Source: Paracoccus sp. MA
GTDB taxonomy: Bacteria > Pseudomonadota > Alphaproteobacteria > Rhodobacterales > Rhodobacteraceae
Direction of reading: 5' to 3'
Assembly: GCF_020990385.1 (NCBI RefSeq)
Contig: NZ_CP087597.1
Coordinates: 953,001 to 1,017,000 of the forward strand
Length of the DNA: 64,000 nucleotides
Part shown: piece by piece, positions 13,044 to 21,383 of the stretch
How positions within the stretch are numbered: the stretch's first letter is position 1
Layout of the letters: the number at the start of each line of letters is the position of its first letter
Position numbers and translations under genes: made by a program
Notes under the pieces: model-generated
The model's input: the letters and a program-made list of their open reading frames with translations, nothing else
What the model was told of the DNA's origin: nothing
The model's database searches: none

Positions 13044-13864
13044 CATATCCACCAGCGATGCGTCAGCGCAAAGGCGCCAAGCGCAAGCCGGCGGCGGAAT
13101 TCCGAAGGCCCGGCGCCGGCCAGCGCCTCGATCCCCCGCGGCGCCGCCTGCAGCACCGCCCGGGTCCCCGCGCCAGCAAACAGCACCGGCGCCAGCCGGC
13201 GCGGCACATGGCGGCGCTGCGCCTTCGCCTCGGCGAGTTTCGCGCGGGCCTGGCCGGCAATCTGCCCCAACACCCCGGCCGAGGGATCCCAAAGCCCCAG
13301 CCCCAGCCCCTGCAAGGCCGGCAGCGCGGCCAGCCAATGCGCCAGCCCCACGCCTTCGGCCTGGGCGGCGACCACCCTTGCCGCGGGCCCTGCATTTCTT
13401 TCTTGCCCAAATATCCCGCGGGGGTCCGGGGGCGCGAAGCCCCCGGCGCCACCCCGGCCCAGGGCCTCGGCCGCGAATTGCGCCAGCGGCACCGCCGTAT
13501 CCCGCACATAACCGGCGACGGCATCCGGCCCGACCAGCGGCTCGCGCGCCGCATCCCGGCGGCGGGCTTCGGCCAGCACGGCGAAGGCGGCAGCGCGCGG
13601 CCCCCAGGCTTCGGCCAGCGGCGTCAGCAATTCATGCGCTTGCGGCTTGCCGGCGCCGATCTCCTCCAGCCGCTCGATCCACCATTGCAGCCGCATCTCG
13701 GCGATCAGCGGCTCGGCCGAGGCGAGCGGCGCCCGCGCCAGTTCCAGGTTCAGCGCATAAAGCGACATGAGCTTCGGCCGCGCCTCGGCCGGCACCAGCA
13801 GGCAGATGCCGAAACGGTCGGGATCGTGGTCGCGCAATGCCTGGGCGCAGTCGTCAAGGCTCAT
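13043..13864 (-). CDS. Squalene/phytoene synthase family protein with repeat-derived insert
   Basis: The 273 residues belong to the trans-isoprenyl diphosphate synthase fold; the N-terminus has CLLVPAEARPKLMSLYALN, like the YALN-type block of phytoene synthases and of the respiratory complex I assembly factor NDUFAF6. The classic paired DxxxD metal sites are not obvious, which favours a non-biosynthetic NDUFAF6-like role; this is inference. Residues of about 141-157 (FAPPDPRGIFGQERN) are encoded by a dispersed genomic repeat lying in frame. The start codon overlaps the cimA stop as ATGA, so it is the second gene of that operon. Confidence 0.75.
   Translation of the reverse strand: MSLDDCAQALRDHDPDRFGICLLVPAEARPKLMSLYALNLELARAPLASAEPLIAEMRLQWWIERLEEIGAGKPQAHELLTPLAEAWGPRAAAFAVLAEARRRDAAREPLVGPDAVAGYVRDTAVPLAQFAAEALGRGGAGGFAPPDPRGIFGQERNAGPAARVVAAQAEGVGLAHWLAALPALQGLGLGLWDPSAGVLGQIAGQARAKLAEAKAQRRHVPRRLAPVLFAGAGTRAVLQAAPRGIEALAGAGPSEFRRRLALGAFALTHRWWI
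13393..13444 (-). repeat. Dispersed repeat element embedded in a coding sequence
   Basis: On the minus strand it contains the perfect hairpin GGGGGC-TTCGC-GCCCCC, then a CCCCGCGGGATATTTGGG core and a purine-rich AAGAAAGAAATG tail. The core resembles the CCCAAATAyyCC words of the intergenic repeats at 6649-6725 and 34846-34916. It is read through in frame by the squalene/phytoene-synthase-like gene. Confidence 0.6.
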
Positions 13865-15483
13865 GCCGGCGCCACCCTGTCGCGGATCAGCTTCCAGCGG
13901 ATCGCATCGACCAGCGCCTCGAAACTGGCATCGACGATGTTGGGCGACACGCCGACGGTGGACCAGCGGTTGCCATGGCCGTCGGCGCTGTCGATGATGA
14001 CCCGCGTCGTCGCCTCGACCCCTTCGCCGGTGATGCGGACGCGGAAATCCACCAGATGCATGTCGTCGATGGCGGCCTGGTAGGGGCCCAGATCCTTGGC
14101 CAGCGCCCGCCACAGCGCGTTGACCGGGCCGCGGTCATGCCCCTCGGCATCCATGCTCTCGCTGACCGAGAGCATGCGCTCACCACCGATCTGCACCACC
14201 ACCACGGCTTCCGAGACCGAGATGCGCCGCCCCAGCGCGTTCCGGCGCCGCTCGACGGTGACGCGGTAGCGCTCGACCGAGAAATAGTGCTGCATCCGGC
14301 CCAGCTCGGCCAGGGCCAGCAGCTCGAAACTGGCCTGGGCGCCGTCATAGGCATAGCCGGCATCCTCGCGCGCCTTGACCAGATCGAGGATGCGCGCCAG
14401 CGCCGGATCGTCGCGGCCGACCTCGATCCCCGCCTCGGCCAGACGGGCGCGCAGGTTCGACTGCCCGGCCTGGTTCGACATCGGGATGATACGCTCGTTG
14501 CCCACGGTGGCCGGATCGACATGCTCGTAGGTCGCCGGATTTTTCAGGATGGCGCTGGCATGCAGCCCGGCCTTGTGGGCGAAGGCCGAACTGCCGACAT
14601 AGGGCGCGCCGCGGCTGGGCGCGCGGTTCAATATCTCGTCCAGCCGGCGCGAGATGCGGGTCAGGCCAGCCAGCCCCTCGGCCGAAATCCCGGTTTCCAG
14701 CGCCGAGCGATAGGGCTCCTTCAGCAGCAGGGTCGGGATGATGCTGGTCAGGCTGGCATTGCCGCAGCGCTCGCCCAACCCGTTCAGCGTGCCCTGGACC
14801 TGGCGCGCGCCGGCATCGACGGCGGCCAGGGTGCAGGCCACGGCATTGCCGGTATCGTCATGGCAATGGATGCCCAGCCGCTCGCCCGGGATGCCGCCGG
14901 CGATCACCGCACGGGTCACTTGCCCCACCCGCTCGGGCAGGGTGCCGCCATTGGTGTCGCACAGCACGATCCAGCGCGCGCCCGCCTCCCGCGCCGCATG
15001 CAGGCAGGCCAGCGCGTAATCCGGGTCCTCGGCATGGCCGTCGAAGAAATGCTCGGCATCGAACAGCGCCTCGCGCCCTTGGGCCACCAGATGCGCGACC
15101 GAGACGCGGATGTTTTCGAGGTTCTCCTCCAGCGAGATCCCCAGCGCCTCGCGGACATGGAAGGGATGCGTCTTGCCGACCAGGCAGACCGCGCGGGTGC
15201 CCGCGTTCATCACCGCCGCCAGCACGTCGTCGTTATCGGCCGAGCGACCGGCGCGCTTGGTCATGCCGAAGGCGGTCATGGTGGCGCGGGTCGCCGGCGC
15301 CTGGGCGAAGAAATCGCTGTCGGTCGGGTTGGCGCCCGGCCAGCCGCCCTCGATGTAATCCACGCCCAACCGGTCCAGCATCTGCGCGATCTCGGCCTTC
15401 TCGGCGGCGGAAAACTGCACGCCCTGGGTCTGCTGCCCGTCGCGCAGCGTGGTGTCGTAAAGGTAAAGGCGCTGGCGCGTCAT
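13861..15483 (-). CDS. cimA: (R)-citramalate synthase
   Basis: Condenses pyruvate with acetyl-CoA to citramalate, giving a threonine-independent route to 2-oxobutyrate and isoleucine. The 540 residues carry the N-terminal TIM barrel with LYDTTLRDGQQTQGV (catalytic Arg and metal Asp) and DYIEGGWPGANPTD, the metal-binding HCHDDTGNAVA, and a C-terminal LeuA-type allosteric domain. Length and the DGQQTQG / GGWPG signature match the CimA branch rather than 2-isopropylmalate or homocitrate synthases. It starts 33 bases downstream of the cysS stop on the same strand and overlaps the next gene by four bases. Confidence 0.92.
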   Translation of the reverse strand: MTRQRLYLYDTTLRDGQQTQGVQFSAAEKAEIAQMLDRLGVDYIEGGWPGANPTDSDFFAQAPATRATMTAFGMTKRAGRSADNDDVLAAVMNAGTRAVCLVGKTHPFHVREALGISLEENLENIRVSVAHLVAQGREALFDAEHFFDGHAEDPDYALACLHAAREAGARWIVLCDTNGGTLPERVGQVTRAVIAGGIPGERLGIHCHDDTGNAVACTLAAVDAGARQVQGTLNGLGERCGNASLTSIIPTLLLKEPYRSALETGISAEGLAGLTRISRRLDEILNRAPSRGAPYVGSSAFAHKAGLHASAILKNPATYEHVDPATVGNERIIPMSNQAGQSNLRARLAEAGIEVGRDDPALARILDLVKAREDAGYAYDGAQASFELLALAELGRMQHYFSVERYRVTVERRRNALGRRISVSEAVVVVQIGGERMLSVSESMDAEGHDRGPVNALWRALAKDLGPYQAAIDDMHLVDFRVRITGEGVEATTRVIIDSADGHGNRWSTVGVSPNIVDASFEALVDAIRWKLIRDRVAPA

Positions 15484-15516
15484 CGGGGCGGCCCCTTTCG
15501 GCTGGCTGGCATGCGG

Positions 15517-16905
15517 TTATTCGGGCAGTTTCGCGGCGTCGAAATCCGGGCCGGGCAGAAGCTCGACCCCGGCCGGCCCCATGCGGACCTCGACCCCGGC
15601 GGAAAGCAGGCGCTGCTTGAGCGCATCGACGGCCGAGAAATCCTTGCTGGCCTTGGCCTCGGCCCGCAAGGCCGTCATGCGCCCGGCCCAGGGCGACAGG
15701 TCGGGACCTGCAGCGATCCAGCCGGCCAGTTCCTCGGTCAGCAGCCCCAGCATCCGGGCGCCGGCAAGCAGCCCGGGCGCATCGCCCTGCCCCGCCATCT
15801 CGTGCAAGGCCGCGATCGCCCCCGCGGTATTCAGGTCGTCGGCAAGCGCGGAGAGGACGGCGGGGGCCGGGCTTGGCGCGGGGTCGATGCCCGCGACAAG
15901 GCCGCGCCACTTGCGCAGCACGGCCTCGGCCTCGCGCGCCTTCTCGGCCGTCCAGTCCATCGGCTTGCGGTAATGCGTGGACAGCAGCACGAAGCGGATC
16001 ACCTCGCCCGGGATGCCCTGATCCAGAAGGTCGCGGACGGTGAAGAAATTGCCCAGGGACTTGGACATCTTCTTGCCCTCGACCTGCAGCATCTCGTTAT
16101 GCAGCCAGACGCGGGCGAAATCCCCGTGCGGATGGGCGCAGCAGCTTTGCGCGATCTCGTTCTCGTGATGCGGGAATTGCAGGTCGATGCCGCCGGCATG
16201 GATGTCGAAGCTTTCGCCCAGCAGTTCGTAGGACATGGCCGAGCATTCGATATGCCAGCCCGGGCGGCCCCGGCCCCAGGGGCTGTCCCAGCCCGGCAGT
16301 TCGTCGTCCGAGGGCTTCCACAGCACGAAGTCCATCGGGTCTTCCTTGAAGGGCGCGACCTCGACCCGGGCGCCGGCGATCATGTCGTCGACCGAACGCC
16401 CCGAGAGCTGGCCGTAATCGGCAAAGCTGCGCACCCGGAACAGCACATGGCCGTCGCGCGCATAGGCATGGCCGCCGGCGATCAAGGTCTCGATCATGGC
16501 GATCATCTGGGCGATGTAATCGGTGGCGCGGGGCTCATGGTCCGGACGCTCCGCCCCCAGCGCATCCATGTCGGCATGATACCAGCCGATGGTTTCCTGC
16601 GTGCGCTCGCGGATCAGCGCCTCCAGCGTGCCCAGGGCGCCGGCCTCCTTGCGGGCCAGGGCAGCGGCGTTGATCTTGTCGTCGACGTCGGTGAAGTTGC
16701 GCACATAGGTGACGTGATCCGCGCCGTAGGCATGGCGCAGCAGCCGCACCAGCACGTCGATCACCACCACCGGCCGGGCATTGCCCAGATGCGCCCGGTC
16801 ATAGACCGTCGGCCCGCAGAGATAGAGCCGCACGTTTTGCGGATCGATGGGCCGGAACGTCTCTTTCCGCCGCGTCCTGGTATTCGTCAGCCTGATCTCG
16901 ACCAT
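15517..16905 (-). CDS. cysS: Cysteinyl-tRNA synthetase
   Basis: Class I synthetase charging tRNA-Cys. The 462 residues show the zinc-ligand Cys and HIGH-type signature in [16 protein letters not shown], further zinc ligands in HIECSAMS and [10 protein letters not shown], and the KMSKS loop as [11 protein letters not shown]. Standard length. The ATG at 16905 is preceded by AAGGGGAA. It heads a likely minus-strand run cysS-cimA-squalene/phytoene-like gene. Confidence 0.97.
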   Translation of the reverse strand: MVEIRLTNTRTRRKETFRPIDPQNVRLYLCGPTVYDRAHLGNARPVVVIDVLVRLLRHAYGADHVTYVRNFTDVDDKINAAALARKEAGALGTLEALIRERTQETIGWYHADMDALGAERPDHEPRATDYIAQMIAMIETLIAGGHAYARDGHVLFRVRSFADYGQLSGRSVDDMIAGARVEVAPFKEDPMDFVLWKPSDDELPGWDSPWGRGRPGWHIECSAMSYELLGESFDIHAGGIDLQFPHHENEIAQSCCAHPHGDFARVWLHNEMLQVEGKKMSKSLGNFFTVRDLLDQGIPGEVIRFVLLSTHYRKPMDWTAEKAREAEAVLRKWRGLVAGIDPAPSPAPAVLSALADDLNTAGAIAALHEMAGQGDAPGLLAGARMLGLLTEELAGWIAAGPDLSPWAGRMTALRAEAKASKDFSAVDALKQRLLSAGVEVRMGPAGVELLPGPDFDAAKLPE

Positions 16906-17060
16906 GACTTCCCCTTTGCGGGCGTCAACTGGTCACCGTGAACCGCCCGCCTGAAATTTCAGCCGGTAATGATGCAGCGGATGGTGGCGGTTCCTGCCTT
17001 CATGCGCCCGCCATAACGCATTGTCTTGCCTATGCCAAGAGAGGCTGCAAAACTCGGGCC

Positions 17061-17402
17061 ATGAGCCGCGAACTGGTCAACGAGATCTGCGCCGCGCAGC
17101 CCGGGTCCGAATGGTCGGATCCCTGGGGCGGCGGCCATGATTGCTGGAAGATCGGCGGCAAGACCTTCGCGGTGACCGGCACCGTCGGCACCCATGTCTC
17201 GGTCAAGACCGACAGCGTCGAGATGGCCGAATTCCTGATCGAGACCGGCGTGGCCGAGCGCGCGGCCTATCTGCATCGCAGCTGGGTCGCCCTGCCGCTC
17301 GATTCGGCCCCGGACGAACTGGCGCACCGCATCCGCCATTCCTACCGGCTGGTGCGCGGCAAGCTGCCGAAGAAGGTCCAGGCCGCGCTGCCGCCCTTGT
17401 GA
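17061..17402 (+). CDS. MmcQ/YjbR-like protein
   Basis: A 113-residue protein of the MmcQ/YjbR family (CyaY-like alpha/beta fold, often called DNA-binding). Typical features are the early WSDPWGGGHDCWKIGGKTFAV block, a central SVKTDS strand and the HRSWVAL / SYRLVRGKLPKK C-terminal part. Function is unknown across the family. The ATG at 17061 fits the usual family start; an upstream in-frame ATG at 16938 would add 41 residues without family character. The ribosome binding site is weak. Confidence 0.75.
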   Translation: MSRELVNEICAAQPGSEWSDPWGGGHDCWKIGGKTFAVTGTVGTHVSVKTDSVEMAEFLIETGVAERAAYLHRSWVALPLDSAPDELAHRIRHSYRLVRGKLPKKVQAALPPL

Positions 17403-17409
17403 CGAAAAC

Positions 17410-17447
17410 GGCCGGCTCCCTTTCCCGCAAGGGCGAGGGAACCGGCC
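17410..17447 (-). terminator. Terminator between convergent genes
   Basis: A long hairpin pairs GGCCGG and TCCCT (17410-17421) with AGGGA and CCGGCC (17436-17447); the loop holds a further CCC-GCAA-GGG. On the minus strand it is followed by GTTTTC, so it best suits the gene at 17491-17931, though it may also stop the plus-strand gene. Confidence 0.55.
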
Positions 17448-17490
17448 AGAGGCAGGGGCCGAGCGACTGGCCCCCGCCGAAAGCCAGGCG

Positions 17491-17931
17491 TCAGGCCGGA
17501 ACCTGCGAGGCCAGCTGCTGCAGCAGCGCCTCCATCTGCTGGCACAGCGCCTCTTCGGTGGTGTTCTGCTCGGCCGCGGCATCGGCCAGCGTGCGCTCGA
17601 CGCCCATGGCCGCGACGGTGCCTTCCTTGCCCTTGGCTTCGGCCGCATCGCCCCGGGCCGCGTCGCCCGCCGGGATCATCGCCAGAAGCTTGGTCTGGAT
17701 CTCGACCGCCTTGCCGTCGATATGGCCCTTCTCCTGGCAATAGCCCAGGACGCCCAGCTGGTTGCGCGCGCTTTCATAGGCGGCGCCATCGTCCTGCGCG
17801 GGCACGGCGGCCGGCGCCTCGGTCGTCGCCGGGGCGGCGGGATCGGCCGGGGCAGGCGCTTCTTGCGCCAGGGCGACGCCTGCGGTCAGGCCAAGGGCCA
17901 GGGCGGGCAGAATTGCGAAACGTGCGATCAT
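17491..17931 (-). CDS. Small exported protein, function unknown
   Basis: The 146 residues begin with a clear Sec signal peptide (MIARFAILPALALGLTAGVALA, then QEAPAP). A short Pro/Ala/Asp-rich linker follows, then a helical domain with NQLGVLGYCQEKGHIDGKAV, ERTLADAAAEQNTTEEALCQQM and a Gln/Leu-rich end. The two Cys residues of the mature part could form a disulfide in the periplasm. The ATG at 17931 was chosen because it opens the signal peptide; an ATG 13 codons upstream would put charged residues in front. It follows potA by 97 bases but has its own terminator. I recognise no family. Confidence 0.75.
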   Translation of the reverse strand: MIARFAILPALALGLTAGVALAQEAPAPADPAAPATTEAPAAVPAQDDGAAYESARNQLGVLGYCQEKGHIDGKAVEIQTKLLAMIPAGDAARGDAAEAKGKEGTVAAMGVERTLADAAAEQNTTEEALCQQMEALLQQLASQVPA

Positions 17932-18028
17932 CTCGATCTCCGTCTGTTGCGTGTGCCGGGACTGTGGCACGCCCCAGCCGGGGCCGCAAACCGGGTCGGC
18001 GGAATGCCGCGGCCGCCTTCCCGCCGGA

Positions 18029-19195
18029 TCAGCGGAAAAGCACCAGCGAGCCCGGGGACCAGCTCACATTCGCGCGGGTGCCGACATCCTGCACCTCGCG
18101 ACCGAAGACGTTGCGCATGGCGATGCGCACCGGGCGGGCCTGGCCGTCGAACGAGCCCGAGCCGTCCAGCCGCACGTCGTAATAGGTCATGTCGCCGTAA
18201 TAGACGACCTCGTCGATCACCCCTTCGGCCACCCGGTTCGTGCCCTGCGCGCCGGGCGCCACCAGCGAGACCGCCTCGGGCCGGAAGCCGATCGAGGGGC
18301 CGTCGTCGCCCGGATCGGCGCGGCTGACATTGGCCAGGGGAATATCGACGCGGCCCAGGCCCGGCGCCTCGATCTGCACGGCCTCGCCGGTCTCGCCCAG
18401 CACCCGCGCCGGCAGGAAGTTCATCACGCCGATGAAATTCGCCACCCGGCGGCTGGTGGGGCGGGCATAAAGCGCCTCGGGCCCGTCGAGCTGGGCGATC
18501 TGGCCCTCGAACATCACCGCGATGCGGTCGGACATGACCAGCGCCTCTTCCTGATCATGGGTGACCAGAACGAAGGTGATGCCGACCTGGCGCTGCAGCT
18601 TGATCAGCTCGACCTGCATCTGCTCGCGCATCTTGCGGTCCAGCGCCGAAAGCGGCTCATCGAGCAGCAGCACCTTGGGCTTCAGGATCAGCGCCCGGGC
18701 CAGCGCCACCCGCTGGCGCTGCCCACCGGACAGCGCATGGCTGGCGCGGGCGCCATAGCCCTTGAGCCCGACCATCTCCAGCGCCTCATCGACCGCCGCC
18801 GCCTTCTCGGCGCGCGGGCGCGGATCGCGGCGTAGCCCGAAGCCGACATTCTCGGCCACGGTCAGATGCGGGAAGATGGCATAGGACTGGAATACCATGT
18901 TCGTCGGCCGCCGGTTCGCCGGCACGTCCTGCATGTCCTGCCCGTCGATCAACACCACGCCCGAGGAGATGTCCTCGAACCCGGCGATGGTGCGCAGAAG
19001 CGTGGTCTTGCCGCAGCCCGAGGGGCCCAGCAGCGAAAAGAACTCGCCCGCCCGGATGGTCAGGTCGATGCCGCGCAGGGCGTGATAATCCCCGTAATGC
19101 TTCTGCACCTCGCGGATCTCGATCATCGGCTTCGCGCCGGCCATGGCGGCGCGATGGGCGGCGGTGGTTTTCGGGCCCGGGTTTGGGGTCGTCAC
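18029..19195 (-). CDS. potA: Polyamine-type ABC transporter ATP-binding protein
   Basis: ATPase of a spermidine/putrescine-type importer. The 388 residues hold Walker A (GPSGCGKTTLL), the Q-loop region, the ABC signature LSGGQRQRVALARAL, Walker B VLLLDEPLSALD and the switch His in VTHDQEEAL, then a C-terminal TOBE domain (FRPEAVSLV). About 30 residues precede the ABC fold. The start is GTG at 19195, overlapping the permease stop as GTGA, so it is translated with potC and potB. PotA/PotG-type by similarity; the substrate is inferred from the permeases. Confidence 0.88.
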   Translation of the reverse strand: MTTPNPGPKTTAAHRAAMAGAKPMIEIREVQKHYGDYHALRGIDLTIRAGEFFSLLGPSGCGKTTLLRTIAGFEDISSGVVLIDGQDMQDVPANRRPTNMVFQSYAIFPHLTVAENVGFGLRRDPRPRAEKAAAVDEALEMVGLKGYGARASHALSGGQRQRVALARALILKPKVLLLDEPLSALDRKMREQMQVELIKLQRQVGITFVLVTHDQEEALVMSDRIAVMFEGQIAQLDGPEALYARPTSRRVANFIGVMNFLPARVLGETGEAVQIEAPGLGRVDIPLANVSRADPGDDGPSIGFRPEAVSLVAPGAQGTNRVAEGVIDEVVYYGDMTYYDVRLDGSGSFDGQARPVRIAMRNVFGREVQDVGTRANVSWSPGSLVLFR

Positions 19196-19998
19196 AGGAA
19201 ACCTCCGGTATCCTTGGCGCCGGTTTTCGCGATGCCGCGGCGGCGGAAATATTCGGCGACGGTCAGAAGCAGGATCGACATGACCACCAGCACCGTCCCC
19301 AGCGCCATGATCATCGGGATCTGCTTGGGAAAGCGCAGCTGGCTGAAGATATAGGTGGGCAGCGTCGGCTCGTTCCCGGCCAGGAAGAAGGCGATGATGA
19401 ACTCGTCGAGGCTGATGGTGAAGCTCATCAGCAGCGACGAGATGATGCCCGGCATGACCAGCGGCAGGATCACCAGCCGGAAGGCGCTGATCCGCGTCTC
19501 GCCCAGGTCATAGGCCGCCTCCTCCAGCGACCGGTCGAGCGAGTTGAAGGCGGTGGACAGGATCACCGTCGCATAGGGCATGCAGATCAGCGTATGGCCG
19601 ATGATCACCGTCAGGATGCTGAGCTTGACCCCCAGCGACAGGAGCACCACCAGAAGCGAGATCGAGACGATGATCTCGGGCAGCACCAGGGGCAGCATGA
19701 TCAGCCCCATGATCGGCCCCTTGCCCGGAAACTCGAACCGGGTCGAGGCGCGCGCGGCGAAGATGCCAAGGCAGGTCGCCAGGATCGAGGCGCTGACGGC
19801 GATGGTCAGCGAATTGGTCAGCGCCCGGCGCAGCGAGGCGTTGCCCCACATCTGCGCGAACCATTCCGTGGTGAAGCCCCGCAGCGGAAAGGCGATGATC
19901 GTGCCGGAATTGAAGGCAAAGATCGGCAGAAGCAGGATCGGCGCGTAAAGGAACAGCAGATAGATCAGCGCATAGGCGCGCAGCCCCCCGCCCTTCAT
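19192..19998 (-). CDS. potC: Polyamine-type ABC transporter permease (PotC/PotI-like)
   Basis: Inner-membrane permease of 268 residues with about six membrane segments. It carries the EAA loop that contacts the ATPase, seen as LEEAAYDLGETRISAFRLVILP near the middle. The sequence around FSLDEFIIAFFLAGNEPTLP-type residues (ISLDEFIIAFFLAG) is typical of PotC/PotI. Its ATG overlaps the potB stop (ATGA) and its stop overlaps the potA start (GTGA): a tightly coupled three-gene cassette. Confidence 0.87.
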   Translation of the reverse strand: MKGGGLRAYALIYLLFLYAPILLLPIFAFNSGTIIAFPLRGFTTEWFAQMWGNASLRRALTNSLTIAVSASILATCLGIFAARASTRFEFPGKGPIMGLIMLPLVLPEIIVSISLLVVLLSLGVKLSILTVIIGHTLICMPYATVILSTAFNSLDRSLEEAAYDLGETRISAFRLVILPLVMPGIISSLLMSFTISLDEFIIAFFLAGNEPTLPTYIFSQLRFPKQIPMIMALGTVLVVMSILLLTVAEYFRRRGIAKTGAKDTGGFL

Positions 19999-20864
19999 TG
20001 CCGCACCTTCAGGAAGCGGCGGTTCAGGGCGATGAAGACCAGGCTGATGACCGCCACGATCAGCATGGCGGTCACCGCCAGCGCCGAGCCCATCGGCCGG
20101 TTGTCGAGGTCGAGCATCTGCGCCTGGATCATATTGGCGATCATCGGGATCTTGCCGCCGCCGATCAGCGCCGGGGTGACATAATCGCCGATGGTCGGGA
20201 TGAAGACGATCAGCGCCGCCGCCACCACGCCGGGCATGGCCAGCGGCAGGGTGACGCGCCAGAAGGTCATGGCGCGGCTTTCGCCCAGGTCGCGCCCGGC
20301 CTCCAGAAGCGAGCGGTCGATCTTTTCCAGCGCGATGAAGATCGGCAGGATGGCGAAGGGCGCATAGGCATGGGCCAGCGTGATGACCATCGAATTCACG
20401 TTGTAGAGGATGAAGGTCAGCGGCTGCTCGATGATGCCCAGCGTCTTGAGGCCAGAATTGATGACGCCGTTATAGCCCAGGATCACCTTCCACAGGAAAA
20501 CCCGGATCAGGTAGCTGGTCCAGAACGGGATGGTGATCAGAAACAGCCACATGGCCTTTTTCTGCGGCGCGACGGCGAAGGACAGGAAATAGGCCACCGG
20601 AAAGGCCAGCACCACCGTCGCCAGCGTGACCAGCGCCGCCACCACCAGCGAGCGCAGCATGATGCGGTGAAAGATCGGATCGGCCCAGACGGCGCGGTAG
20701 TTCTCCAGCGTGAATTCGCGGATCACCGTCAGGTAGCCGTCCTTGAAGAAGGAATAGGCCAGGATGGTCAGCAGCGGCGCCGCCAGCACCAGCACGGCAT
20801 AGGCCAGCGGCGGCGCGATCAGGGTCAGGCCCTGAGCCGTCTGAGATCGGTTTCCTGACGCCAT
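19995..20864 (-). CDS. potB: Polyamine-type ABC transporter permease (PotB/PotH-like)
   Basis: The 289-residue first permease of the cassette, with about six membrane helices and the EAA loop LLEAGRDLGESRAMTFWRVTLP. The stretch SYLIRVFLWKVILGYNGVIN is characteristic of PotB/PotH. I start it at the ATG at 20864; another in-frame ATG at 20909 would add 15 polar residues and neither has a strong ribosome binding site. First gene of potB-potC-potA. No gene for the periplasmic binding protein is adjacent on either side. Confidence 0.85.
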   Translation of the reverse strand: MASGNRSQTAQGLTLIAPPLAYAVLVLAAPLLTILAYSFFKDGYLTVIREFTLENYRAVWADPIFHRIMLRSLVVAALVTLATVVLAFPVAYFLSFAVAPQKKAMWLFLITIPFWTSYLIRVFLWKVILGYNGVINSGLKTLGIIEQPLTFILYNVNSMVITLAHAYAPFAILPIFIALEKIDRSLLEAGRDLGESRAMTFWRVTLPLAMPGVVAAALIVFIPTIGDYVTPALIGGGKIPMIANMIQAQMLDLDNRPMGSALAVTAMLIVAVISLVFIALNRRFLKVRQ

Positions 20865-20957
20865 GCCCCGCCCTGTGAATCCCTGTCGCTTGGGGTGGCA
20901 GGTTTCCATATCCGCGCCGCGAGGAAAAGGGTTTTCCTGCGGCGCGGCGAGCCGGCC

Positions 20958-21383
20958 TCAGGCCGCCTGGAAATGCGCCGCCACCTCGCGGCGATGCGGG
21001 CGTGCCCGATGCTCGACCAGATAGATGCCCTGCCAGCTGCCCAGTTCCATCCGGCCATGCGCGACCGGGATCTGCAGGCTGACCGGCAGGATCGCCGCCT
21101 TGAGATGCGCCGGCATGTCGTCCGGCCCCTCGGCCCGATGCGTCAGGTAATGCATCGCGGGATGATCGGCCGGAGGCGCGATGCGGTCGAGCCAGGCCAG
21201 CAGATCGCGCTGCACATCCGGGTCGGCGTTTTCCTGCACCAGCAGCGAGCAGGAGGTATGGCGCACGAACAGCGTCACCACCCCGTCCACCGCGCCGATG
21301 CCGCGCAGCCAGCCGGCGACCTCGGCGGTGAAGTCGTGGCAGGCCGGGCCGCGGGTCTGGATGGCGAAGCGGGTCGCGCTCAT
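20958..21383 (-). CDS. YjbQ (UPF0047) family protein
   Basis: A 141-residue protein of the YjbQ/UPF0047 family, a compact beta-rich trimer with weak thiamine-phosphate-synthase-like activity reported for some members. The family signature is visible as FVRHTSCSLLVQENADPDV, HYLTHRAEGPDDMPAHLKA and the C-terminal LGSWQGIYLVEHR. The physiological role is unclear. The start codon overlaps the rmuC stop by four bases (ATGA), so the two are co-translated. Confidence 0.85.
   Translation of the reverse strand: MSATRFAIQTRGPACHDFTAEVAGWLRGIGAVDGVVTLFVRHTSCSLLVQENADPDVQRDLLAWLDRIAPPADHPAMHYLTHRAEGPDDMPAHLKAAILPVSLQIPVAHGRMELGSWQGIYLVEHRARPHRREVAAHFQAA

Noticed and set aside
13837..16941. 1034-codon plus-strand open frame opposite cimA and cysS
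   Set aside because: Shadow of two well-supported minus-strand genes; low-complexity His/Arg/Gly composition.
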